DNA of 40,886 nucleotides from Candidatus Hydrogenedentota bacterium (GTDB taxonomy: Bacteria > Hydrogenedentota > Hydrogenedentia > Hydrogenedentales > CAITNO01). Below, one piece after another: positions 34,241 to 40,886 of the stretch. Under the pieces are notes generated by a model, which searched no databases, was not told the DNA's origin, and saw only the letters and a list, made by a program, of their open reading frames with translations. The position numbers were made by a program, and so were the translations under genes. The DNA lies in assembly GCA_012730105.1 (NCBI GenBank), contig JAAYBJ010000207.1:1-40886 (forward strand), given 5' to 3'. The first letter of the stretch is position 1. Each line of letters starts with the position of its first letter.

Positions 34241-34966
34241 TTAAGGATACGCCGGGACGAAACTGCCTGCCTTCAAAAAACGGATGGTGGCCGCAATCAC
34301 CTTTTTATTCCGCATCATAAAGGTGTGGGTGGTATGTACAACCAGGTGCTCTTTCATGCCGGCCACCTTGGTGCGTTCCACGGACACCTTTCCGTCATCC
34401 CTCCCGTCAATCATGGCCAGGCTGTTGATCCAGTTGATGGAACGGTCGCCCGCGATGACTCCGCACTCGAAATTCACCGGTCCAAGGGCATTCGGGACAG
34501 AGCCCGCCTCCGTTCCCAGTTCGTTCCCCGCAGGACCGTTCAGTTTTTGGAACAGCGTCCAGGACTTGAGGGAATCGACCACCTCGCTTCCCCGATTCGG
34601 CGGGCCCAGCATCACGACCCGGCCCAGACGATCAAAGGTGTGCCGCGCGAAATAGCTACGCACCAGAATACCGCCCAGGGAATGGGTCACAAAATGTATC
34701 TTCGGGCATTCCTTCAATTTTTCGCTTTTCAACGCGGCGCCAATCGCGTCGTCACTCAGTGCTTCAATGGATGCCGTGCGGGAGGGATAGCCCACATTTT
34801 CCACGACGAACCCGGCCTCCTGGAGGGATACCTCCATTTTTCGCATGCTCGAATCGGTGCGGCACAAGCCGTGCAGCAGCACCACCCCGTCCTGGGCATG
34901 CAGGGGAAACGCGAAAAGAAACAGAAAAACTACAACAAGAAACTTATGCAAGATTTTGTTCGTCAT
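34241..34966 (-). CDS. Secreted lipase/esterase of the alpha/beta-hydrolase fold
   Basis: The 241-residue product has a signal peptide ending PLHA at residue 24. The mature part has VVLLHGLCRTDSSM (oxyanion His32-Gly33), nucleophile Ser96 in VTHSLGGILVR, and late GRDDGKVSVE and HTFMM segments that could supply the Asp and His. This resembles the short PGAP1/lipase-2-type enzymes acting on lipids or esters outside the cytoplasm. An in-frame ATG 12 codons upstream would hide the signal peptide, so I use 34966. It is convergent with the hydrolase on its right end and divergent from the heparinase-like gene. Confidence 0.83.
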   Translation of the reverse strand: MTNKILHKFLVVVFLFLFAFPLHAQDGVVLLHGLCRTDSSMRKMEVSLQEAGFVVENVGYPSRTASIEALSDDAIGAALKSEKLKECPKIHFVTHSLGGILVRSYFARHTFDRLGRVVMLGPPNRGSEVVDSLKSWTLFQKLNGPAGNELGTEAGSVPNALGPVNFECGVIAGDRSINWINSLAMIDGRDDGKVSVERTKVAGMKEHLVVHTTHTFMMRNKKVIAATIRFLKAGSFVPAYP

Positions 34967-35088
34967 AAGAACATTATATTCGGGGGAAAACCCCAAGCAC
35001 AATCCTGCGGCCCCCCATTATGAAATTCCTGTCGCAGCAGGAACAATCGCTGCCGATACCATTCACATGTCCAGTTATCCGCATGCCC

Positions 35089-35117
35089 TTGCACCTCCGT
35101 CCCCATACTCGTATAGT
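35089..35117 (+). promoter_or_regulatory. Candidate sigma70 promoter for the heparinase-like gene
   Basis: TTGCAC (35089-35094), a 17-nt spacer, and TATAGT (35112-35117) stand 38 nt before the start at 35155. AAGGA before the ATG serves as ribosome site. Confidence 0.6.
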
Positions 35118-35154
35118 ATGTTTTACACATACCGCAGGAAAATAAGGACAAGCC

Positions 35155-37047
35155 ATGCCAAAACAGACAGCCCTGACTATAACTGCCGTACTTCTTCTTT
35201 GTTGTTTCGCCACCGCTTCGGAGACGGAAGACCAGGTGCGCGCCCGCATCGGCGATGCGGCAGATCATCCCCGACTCTTGATGTCCGCCGCGGATGACGT
35301 CCGGATACGGGGTGAAATTGCCGCCCATGAAACGAAGCAGTCACTTTTTGCGCTTATCCGTAAGCAGGCCGACAGCATCCTTGACGAAACGCCGGTCATA
35401 CGCAAAAAGTCGGGGAAACGCCTGTTATCGGTGTCCCGCGAGGCCTTGCGGCGCATTTTGTCCCTCTGTTTCGTCTACCGTGTCACCGGGGAATCCGACT
35501 ATGCCGCACGCGCGGTGCGGGAAATAGAAGCCGTAACTGCCTTTTTGGATTGGAACCCGTCCCACTTCCTCGATGTGGCGGAAATGACCGCCGCCCTGGC
35601 CATCGGCTATGACTGGCTGCTCCCGCTACTCACGGAGGAACAGGAAGCCTCCATCCGTACGGCAATTATCGAGAAAGGGATTGCGCCCTCTTTCAACGGC
35701 CACGACAGTTGGGCCTTCCGTGACAATAACTGGAACCAGGTGTGTCATGCCGGGCTTATGATGGGCGCCCTGGCGGTGTTGGAACATGACCCCGAGCTCG
35801 CCGTGCGGGTGATTGCCCGGGCACTCGACGGCCTGCCCCATGCCATGAAGTCCTACCAGCCCGATGGCGTCTATCCCGAGGGACCGAGCTATTGGGAATA
35901 CGGCACGACCTATAACGTCCTTGGCATTGCCGCACTGGAGTCCGCGCTTGCCACTGATTTCGGGCTGGTCGATTTCCCAGGATTCCATGAAACCGGCGCG
36001 TTCCCCTTGTATATGACCGGGCCCACGGGCAACCATTTCACCTTCAGCGATTGCGGTTCGCGCAACCGGTGTTTTCCGGCGGTGTACTGGTTCGCCCGTC
36101 GGCTGGATGACCCGGGCCTGTTCCACCTTGACCACCCCTGGCTGGAAAAAGCCTTACGCGGCGAGGCCTCGGCGGAAAGCCGTTTCCTGCCCCTGCTCCT
36201 GCTCTGGTGGGACGGCCGGCCATCCGTTACACCAAGCCAGCCCCTGCACTGGAAAGGGGAAGGAAAAAATCCCGTGACCATACACCGAACATCGTGGACG
36301 GATCCCAACGCGGTGTTCCTTGCGGTCAAAGGCGGCACCCCCTCCGCGAATCACGGGCATATGGATATCGGCTCCTTCATTCTGGAGGCCGACGACACCC
36401 GTTGGGCCGTGGATATCATGGGCCGGGGCTATGGCGACCTCGAGGCACGAGGGTTGAATCTCTGGAACATGTCCCAGGACTCCGACCGCTGGCGCATCTA
36501 CCGCTATCACAACAGCAGCCACAATACGCTTACCGTCAATAAACAGGGGCAGCGGGTCAAGGGGCGTGGTGACATCAAGGCCTTTTCAGCGGATCCCGCT
36601 AACGCCTTTACGATACTGGATCTGAAATCCGTATATGAGGGGCAACTCTCGGAAGCCGCGCGCGGATTCCGGCTGCTTCCGGATGGACGGGTACTGGTAC
36701 AGGATGAGATCACCGCTGGGGACACCAAGGCGCGCGTGTGCTGGGCCATGACCACCCCCGCGGAAATGACCAAAAATAAATCAGGCAGCGCCGTGCTGAC
36801 TCATAACGGACAGCGCCTGTTTATCGATGTACTTTCCCCCAGTCGGGCCAGGCTCCAATATTTCTCCACGGAACCCCGTGAAGACTGGGATCTTGCCACC
36901 CCGGATATCCGCCAGGTCGGGTTCCATGTGAAACTTTCCAAGGGCGAAACGGAAACCCTGGCGGTCCTGCTGACACCCGGAAGCCGGGAAACTGCCCGCG
37001 AGGCACCCCCGGAACTATGCCCCCTTGCCAAATGGGGTAAGCCGTAG
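35155..37047 (+). CDS. Secreted heparinase II/III-like polysaccharide lyase
   Basis: A 630-residue protein with a signal peptide (about 1-21, ending ATAS). Residues 35-330 form the helical toroid typical of alginate and heparinoid lyases, including DNNWNQVCHAGLMMGALA near 190-207 and GVYPEGPSYWEYGT. The rest is beta-rich, with ANHGHMDIGSFILEADDTRW near 398-417, the conserved heparinase II/III block. It probably cuts a uronic-acid polymer in the periplasm or outside. The polysaccharide lyase family number and substrate cannot be given by eye. It stands alone, with no SusC/D or sulfatase genes nearby. Confidence 0.88.
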   Translation: MPKQTALTITAVLLLCCFATASETEDQVRARIGDAADHPRLLMSAADDVRIRGEIAAHETKQSLFALIRKQADSILDETPVIRKKSGKRLLSVSREALRRILSLCFVYRVTGESDYAARAVREIEAVTAFLDWNPSHFLDVAEMTAALAIGYDWLLPLLTEEQEASIRTAIIEKGIAPSFNGHDSWAFRDNNWNQVCHAGLMMGALAVLEHDPELAVRVIARALDGLPHAMKSYQPDGVYPEGPSYWEYGTTYNVLGIAALESALATDFGLVDFPGFHETGAFPLYMTGPTGNHFTFSDCGSRNRCFPAVYWFARRLDDPGLFHLDHPWLEKALRGEASAESRFLPLLLLWWDGRPSVTPSQPLHWKGEGKNPVTIHRTSWTDPNAVFLAVKGGTPSANHGHMDIGSFILEADDTRWAVDIMGRGYGDLEARGLNLWNMSQDSDRWRIYRYHNSSHNTLTVNKQGQRVKGRGDIKAFSADPANAFTILDLKSVYEGQLSEAARGFRLLPDGRVLVQDEITAGDTKARVCWAMTTPAEMTKNKSGSAVLTHNGQRLFIDVLSPSRARLQYFSTEPREDWDLATPDIRQVGFHVKLSKGETETLAVLLTPGSRETAREAPPELCPLAKWGKP

Positions 37048-37247
37048 TTACTACGCTTTTCCATCAGAAATACTATCCCCCGGAATTGAACCCGAACGAA
37101 AACGGGGACTGGTAACGGTGCGCCCAAAAGTCCTACGCCTGTTACTCTTCGCCCCGCACAGCGCACCGGTACCTGTCCCCGCTTTCGTGGAACGTACTAA
37201 TAGCCTAACGTGAGTCTTGCCCACACCCCAGAAAGAAAATATTCAGA

Positions 37248-37326
37248 GTATGTTGTTCACACGTTAGTGTGCGTATTAACACAAAGGCTTTGAACAACAT
37301 AGCACGCTAAAGCGTGAACAACATAC
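37248..37326. repeat. Palindromic repeat element, copy 2
   Basis: A 79-bp inverted repeat related to the one at 14653-14723. The right arm, read on the minus strand, starts GTATGTTGTTCACGCTTTAG and is identical over 24 nt to the left arm of copy 1. The left arm is a variant with its own inner palindrome CACACGTTAGTGTG. An extra partial arm TTGAACAACATA lies in the middle. Confidence 0.8.
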
Positions 37327-37377
37327 CTAACCGGGTTGCGGGCAATGCTTGCGTTGGATTTCCATCTATTTCAATCG

Positions 37378-37470
37378 TATCCCGGAGGGATGAAAGCCAG
37401 TAGCCGGTGGTCGAGCGAAGCGACACCATCGGTACACAACCCACCTTGCTCCCCATCCCGGCAGGGATGG
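37378..37470. repeat. Short dyad element around GGTCGAGCGAAGCGAC
   Basis: ATCCCGGAGGGATGA and ATCCCGGCAGGGATGG flank CCGGTGGTCGAGCGAAGCGA and CACCATCGG, which form imperfect stem-loops. Such sequences are typical of multicopy intergenic elements; only one copy is in this window. Confidence 0.4.
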
Positions 37471-37623
37471 AGGAAAAACTCCAGCATTTTCGAAGCCAGC
37501 CCCCCTTTCCCCCAAAAAACATGAACAACAACTATACTTTTGCGCACCCGGCAACCGACCCTGACGTACAGGCCAGAGTAGAAATGTGACGCGATAGGTG
37601 GGCGCGTTACAGGTAACCGCCGA

Positions 37624-37851
37624 TCAGCCCCGCGGTTGATTTGTCAGATGTTGGGTTGTGTTGGCAAGTTTAAGAAGCGACCGCAATGCGGTGTTTACCG
37701 CTTCTGAATTTTGAAATGCTTCCGCAATATCGGGTTCAAGGACGATTATGGAGGAATTTTCCGCCAATAAACGCTTGTGATACTTGCCTCGGACAGCCTT
37801 GGAGTAGTCAAACGTATATTCGGAACGCATCTTATTTTGTCCCTTCTTCAT
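37624..37851 (-). CDS. Putative antitoxin of BrnT-type toxin
   Basis: A 75-residue protein starting MKKGQNKMRSEYTFDYSKAV. The N-terminal MRSEYxFDYSKAVRGKYHKR pattern and the following IIVLEPDIAEAFQNSEAVN segment look like the ribbon-helix-helix antitoxins found beside BrnT-type toxins. ATG 37851 has AGGAAAG 8 nt upstream and overlaps the toxin gene by 20 nt; an in-frame ATG at 37830, one base after the toxin stop, is an alternative. It would bind the toxin and the shared promoter. The antitoxin family is assigned mainly by gene pairing. Confidence 0.75.
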   Translation of the reverse strand: MKKGQNKMRSEYTFDYSKAVRGKYHKRLLAENSSIIVLEPDIAEAFQNSEAVNTALRSLLKLANTTQHLTNQPRG

Positions 37852-38110
37852 GGCGTTTTCTTTCCTGTTCAGTTGCCGGACGCGCACTGATTATCCGTAA
37901 TGTGTCTTCCCGCTCAGCATATACAACGATGCATAGACGATTCCGTGACGAATAGCCCACCGTAATAAACCGGCTCTCTTCGTCTGAATGGTCCGGATCA
38001 TCAAAGGTCGCTGAAAGCGGATCGTAAAAAACAGTAGCTGCCTCTTCAAATGATAACGCGTGTTTTCTTACGTTGCTTTTGGCTTTTCCCGGATCCCAAT
38101 CGAAATGCAT
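37832..38110 (-). CDS. brnT: BrnT family toxin
   Basis: The 92-residue protein shows the BrnT pattern throughout: FDWDPGKAKSNVRKHALSFE at the N terminus, then AATVFYDPLSATFDDPDHSDEESRF, and ending IVVYAEREDTLRIISARPAT followed by ERKRHEE. BrnT is a RelE-like ribonuclease that stops translation when free of its antitoxin. Toxin-first order is normal for this family, and the antitoxin overlaps its 3' end. All key charged and aromatic positions seem present, so it is likely functional. Confidence 0.88.
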   Translation of the reverse strand: MHFDWDPGKAKSNVRKHALSFEEAATVFYDPLSATFDDPDHSDEESRFITVGYSSRNRLCIVVYAEREDTLRIISARPATEQERKRHEEGTK

Positions 38111-38627
38111 ACCTGACTTTCAGCATTCTGCGTGATGTTTTGTTGTGAATGTCTACCACGCACTCGTTTTGGACGTGTAAAGCACCGATTTACGTTTCCC
38201 GCTATGTTACCACAAATTGACAAATAAGGCGGAATATCCGACACCATGACAGTCTTTGTAACCGTCACCCCCCCCCCCCGAGAAGGATTTAACGAGGGAA
38301 GGGGCCGATATCCCTGTTTCCGGGATACAAATAGAGTTCCTTTTACGCCTGCCCAATAAGTAACCCACGGACAAGGAACTGACCCACGTTGGCGTAACAA
38401 TGTATGCTGGCGCCTGATAATGGAAACAGAGTCTGACAACAGCCGACTTCAAAAACTGCTCATTACAAGGCCCTATCCACCACAACGCGATCATGCCTGT
38501 ATCCACTTTCTGTGTGTAACAAATTATAATAGACGCCTGTCCCCGTTAACCTTGAGCAGAGTTATATACCATTGATAGAGAACGCTTCCTAAATACACAG
38601 GCATAATTATCACTGCCAACAGCATCT
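38111..38627. other. Intergenic stretch with a C12 homopolymer
   Basis: About 520 bp upstream of brnT. It contains a run of twelve C (38268-38279) and short GTCCC-type motifs. Small open frames cross it on both strands without ribosome sites or recognisable features. The brnT promoter must be here but I cannot point to one. Confidence 0.5.
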
Positions 38628-38779
38628 TTATGCTGCACACTTCTTTAAACCTGCACGTTGTAGACTCATTTTTTTGCATAACGTGACTCCGCACAGCAAG
38701 GGTCTCTCATCGTCTTCCAGAAGCAGAAACCCAGACCGATGTTGTATTTCGGCAGTTTTATACTTTTGAGCAGCGTCTC

Positions 38780-39235
38780 GGCAAAACACGTGAGCGGTTG
38801 CGCATACTGACACCAAACGCCCCCACGGATCGTAGGTATAGGACGAGGTCACGCCGGACGTGGTCATGGTCGCCAGATGGTTCTTTATCTTTCGATTCGA
38901 TGAAAGAGACAAATGCCGGTATCGCCCCGGGAAGATACATCCCCCGGCGCTCCGCGCCACCCCCCTCGAGGGGGGACTTTGCGGAGTATGCCTTGGGTAA
39001 TATGCGGATACGAACCGTCTTATTCCACGCCCGGATATTCTCTCGGGGAATGTCCTTGCGTTACACACCCCTGATGAGCGCCCTGAAAGGTCCCCCCTCG
39101 AGGGGGGTGGCGCTTCAGCACCGGGGGATGTAAAGGCAACGTAAGTCATCCTTGCTTTCACCGTCCACGCCGGGCTGGTGGTATAGTCACCGTCCGTAAA
39201 GGGGTCATAGACCCGGCTCGTAAAACTCGCAAGCG
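38780..39235 (-). pseudogene. Decayed RHS gene remnant, interrupted by a repeat element
   Basis: On the minus strand, 39222-39139 reads RVYDPFTDGDYTTSPAWTVK and MTYVAF, phrases usual in RHS/YD-repeat proteins. After a 190-bp inverted-repeat element the frame reads HLATMTTSGVTSSYTYDPWG RL, almost identical to the intact RHS gene at 40629-40700 at both protein and DNA level (38816-38880). Past that point similarity stops and the sequence ends in an unrelated tail. The whole is open from 39371 to 38628 (247 codons), but it has no RHS core and its middle is repeat-derived, so I call it a remnant. Confidence 0.7.
38939..39130. repeat. MITE-like inverted repeat with CTCGAG palindromes
   Basis: Arms of about 37 bp face each other 190 bp apart. 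The left arm (38939-38975) runs TCCCCCGGCGCT...GCGCCACCCCCCTCGAG and the right arm (39091-39129) is its inverse with few changes. Each arm contains its own perfect palindrome CCCCCCTCGAGGGGGG or nearly so. It carries no transposase and sits inside the RHS remnant. Confidence 0.75.
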
Positions 39236-39298
39236 AGGGACTGTCCCCTGCGAGCGTAGCGAGTACGCCCCGGCGCACAAGCCGGGACTGTCCCTCGC
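39233..39298. repeat. Small inverted repeat GCGAGGGAC/GTCCCTCGC
   Basis: GCGAGGGAC at 39233-39241 and GTCCCTCGC at 39290-39298 bound a 66-bp segment with an inner stem CCCGGC...GCCGGG. Probably another copy of a dispersed intergenic element; no other copy is in this window. Confidence 0.5.
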
Positions 39299-39370
39299 GC
39301 ACCTGCGAAGGCAGAGACTTCACTATTTCCGGAGTCAAAAGCACGTCACTTTTCAAAAAATTGTCCATCA

Positions 39371-39589
39371 TTATGGCTTATTTCGTGGTCTGTCCCTGAA
39401 TTGCCCCAGATTAGTATGACATATTGGACAAATTGGATATCGAAAAACCCTGTTTTTATTATTAACTAGTATTGATATAATACAATATGGAGACGATAGA
39501 CATCTGATCAGCATTTTATAAATTTCTTCTGTTGTCCATAATCCACAAAATGGACATATATGTATATTTATTATTTTTACTCTACTCAT
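39371..39589 (-). CDS. Small protein with two CxxC motifs, downstream of RHS
   Basis: A 72-residue open frame, 136 nt after the RHS stop on the same strand. It has Cys12/Cys15 (ICPFCGLW) and Cys54/Cys57 (PICPICHTN), spaced like the two knuckles of a zinc ribbon, plus Cys30 and Cys36 between them. The two knuckles are what make chance coding unlikely. The DNA is as AT-rich as the RHS tip. In polymorphic RHS systems the gene after the tip is often the immunity protein; that role here is a guess from position. The ribosome site is weak (AAGTGG). Confidence 0.5.
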   Translation of the reverse strand: MSRVKIINIHICPFCGLWTTEEIYKMLIRCLSSPYCIISILVNNKNRVFRYPICPICHTNLGQFRDRPRNKP

Positions 39590-39725
39590 TATATGCCACT
39601 TAAATCTTTCTCTGATTTTATTTCACAAATGTAAAGTAAAACAGATTTTAGTAATCTATCCATGAGCAATATATAATTTTCAATATAGTACATCTTGTTA
39701 TTTTCAATAAGTTATCTTAAATATG

Positions 39726-40886
39726 TTACTTGCATGGAATTAAACACCATAACATAGCACCATAACCACAGCCAGCCGCTACTCCGCCTGCTGCAACTAA
39801 ACAAGTGATACAACCATCACAGCTCAAGCCAGCAAAAAAACAAGATGTGCATGGTCCGGTACAGACATCTAGATTCATACAATGCAAACAGGACTTCGCC
39901 ATTCGACCTGCACAATCTAACCAGTCTTCTCCATCTTTTCTACATGCACCATTTCTATAATCATTACACGGATCCTCATCACAATTAATAAAAAGGCCTA
40001 GGACATCAAAATTATTAATAGAATCTCCCCTTGTGTACCCATACGCATTCGGCCCATCAATCAATCCCACCGGATCAGGTGCTGTCCAGCGGTTCATACT
40101 CGGACTGTAGTAGCGATACGGGAAATAATACATCTGCGACTCAGCGTCCCAAGGCTTGCCCGTGAACTCATGGTACGGGGAATTGCCATAGACATAACTC
40201 CGTTGCCCAAAGGGTAAGTGTACGTTCTGAGACACCACGGTCTTGGACTGGTCATATCCATGGGTGCTGGTCCCCAGATGGTCATGAGCGAGGTAGGTGT
40301 AGGCCGCATTGGCGGGCACACCGCTGGCATCCAGGTCGGCCTCGGCCAGGGCGGTATGGCCGAAGGGCACGAAGAAGCGGTCAAAGCCGCTGATGCCCCA
40401 ATCCGGCGTGGTGTCTTGGTATTGGGCCAGTACGGAATAGCCCGCATCCCAGCGCCAGTAGGTCGTGTCATTACCAATGGCTTTCAGGCGCCGTTTGCCC
40501 AGGCCGTCGTAATTGTACAGCACCACGGGTGTTTCGCCCGGGAAGTTGCTGTCGATCCGCTGCAGTTTGTCCCCGAAACGATAGGTATAGGTGGCCGTGT
40601 AGCTCTGCCCGCCGATTGTGGCGCTGCGCGAGGCTAAACGTCCCCACGGATCGTAGGTATACGACGAAGTCACACCGGAGGTGGTCATGGTCGCCAACTG
40701 ATTCGCCGGGCCGTAGGTGAAGACCATGGACAGACTCGCGTGAATGCTGCGGCTGCACACCCGGAAATCATCGAATTCGAAGGGCATCACGCCGCTCACG
40801 CGCACCCGCAACGCGCTCGTAGTCGCGCCCAGGCTGGTCGTGGTCTCCAGAAGCCGTTGCACCGTATCGCCCCGTTCACACGCGAA
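39726..40886 (-). CDS. RHS repeat-associated core protein with Cys-rich C-terminal tip, 5' end outside window
   Basis: The 386 residues in the window are open to the right edge. They contain YD-repeat sequence (TSSYTYDPWGRLASRSAT, then TYTYRFGDKLQRID), the region DHLGTSTHGYDQSKTVVSQN, and the RHS core end EFTGKPWDAESQMYYFPYRY followed by YSPSMNRWTAPDPVGLIDG. RHS shells enclose a variable C-terminal tip that is often toxic to rival cells. Here the tip is about 90 residues after NNFDVLGLF and has 15 Cys, with a glycine-rich hydrophobic end. Base composition drops sharply to AT-rich in the tip. I recognise no toxin fold. A short copy of the YD region lies in the remnant at 38816-38880. Confidence 0.88.
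   Translation of the reverse strand, partial: FACERGDTVQRLLETTTSLGATTSALRVRVSGVMPFEFDDFRVCSRSIHASLSMVFTYGPANQLATMTTSGVTSSYTYDPWGRLASRSATIGGQSYTATYTYRFGDKLQRIDSNFPGETPVVLYNYDGLGKRRLKAIGNDTTYWRWDAGYSVLAQYQDTTPDWGISGFDRFFVPFGHTALAEADLDASGVPANAAYTYLAHDHLGTSTHGYDQSKTVVSQNVHLPFGQRSYVYGNSPYHEFTGKPWDAESQMYYFPYRYYSPSMNRWTAPDPVGLIDGPNAYGYTRGDSINNFDVLGLFINCDEDPCNDYRNGACRKDGEDWLDCAGRMAKSCLHCMNLDVCTGPCTSCFFAGLSCDGCITCLVAAGGVAAGCGYGAMLWCLIPCK

Larger units (their letters stand above)
37048..37623. other. Repeat-rich intergenic stretch after the heparinase-like gene
   Basis: Nearly 580 bp without a credible gene. It contains palindromic element copy 2 (37248-37326) and an element with partial dyads at 37378-37470 (separate entries). 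A stretch at 37075-37105 looks like a tRNA T arm on the minus strand but does not fold. Confidence 0.6.

Noticed and set aside
37060-37110. tRNA on the minus strand (GGGTTCAATTCC looks like a T arm)
   Set aside because: The would-be T stem does not pair and I find no matching acceptor, D or anticodon arms upstream.
37307-37531. 74-codon minus-strand frame with SSIPAGMGSKVG
   Set aside because: It lies wholly in the dyad element and looks like the usual false peptide called on repeat DNA.
38207-38506. Small minus-strand frames upstream of brnT
   Set aside because: They cross the C12 run, lack ribosome sites and have no recognisable motif.
38628-39371. Full 247-codon protein gene
   Set aside because: The middle third is the inverted-repeat element and the ends are pieces of RHS sequence; treated as a remnant instead.

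Overview
The window looks like a chromosomal piece of an uncultured, probably anaerobic, Gram-negative-type bacterium with moderately high GC. The best guess is a member of the PVC/Hydrogenedentes-like deep lineages. The hints are a bacterial V/A-type ATPase, an ExbB/ExbD/TonB system, a leucine-rich-repeat surface protein with Glu-Gly-Glu-Gly-Glu linkers and a C-terminal membrane anchor, a heparinase II/III-like enzyme, and many palindromic intergenic repeats. The lineage is an inference from style and was not confirmed by any search.

Left part (1-12,366). A V-type ATPase operon (H-I-K-E-C, minus strand; C runs off the left edge) is transcribed divergently from a translation and envelope cluster on the plus strand: rpsB, tsf, pyrH, frr, a terminator, uppS, cdsA, prfB, lysS. 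The prfB gene has no in-frame stop at the usual programmed-frameshift position.

Middle (12,367-23,041). A repeat-rich gap is followed by an LRR surface protein, a hypothetical protein, then a non-genic stretch with eight 21-bp tandem repeats and a displaced in-frame fragment of lysS. Next is one compact minus-strand operon, argC-argJ-argB-exbB-exbD-tonB-like-zinc ribbon, in which arginine synthesis genes are joined to an energy-transduction module by overlaps or 1-nt gaps. A good sigma70-type promoter precedes argC. cysK is divergent and ends in a strong intrinsic terminator.

Right part (23,042-40,886). An AT-rich gap with a near-consensus promoter leads into a response regulator with an N-terminal MerR/excisionase-type HTH. 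A terminator hairpin lies directly before the ribosome-binding site of a 1202-residue hybrid sensor kinase, whose last receiver carries Glu in place of the phospho-acceptor Asp. Then come an NAD set (Nudix hydrolase, pncA, pncB, nadE), two alpha/beta hydrolases, a secreted heparinase II/III-like protein, a BrnT-type toxin-antitoxin pair, and a repeat-rich RHS region. The RHS gene (5' end outside the window) finishes in an AT-rich, very cysteine-rich tip followed by a small CxxC/CxxC protein. Beyond that is a decayed RHS remnant split by an inverted-repeat element. This RHS tip plus small gene is my best candidate for an undescribed toxin/immunity-like pair, although no toxin fold can be recognised.
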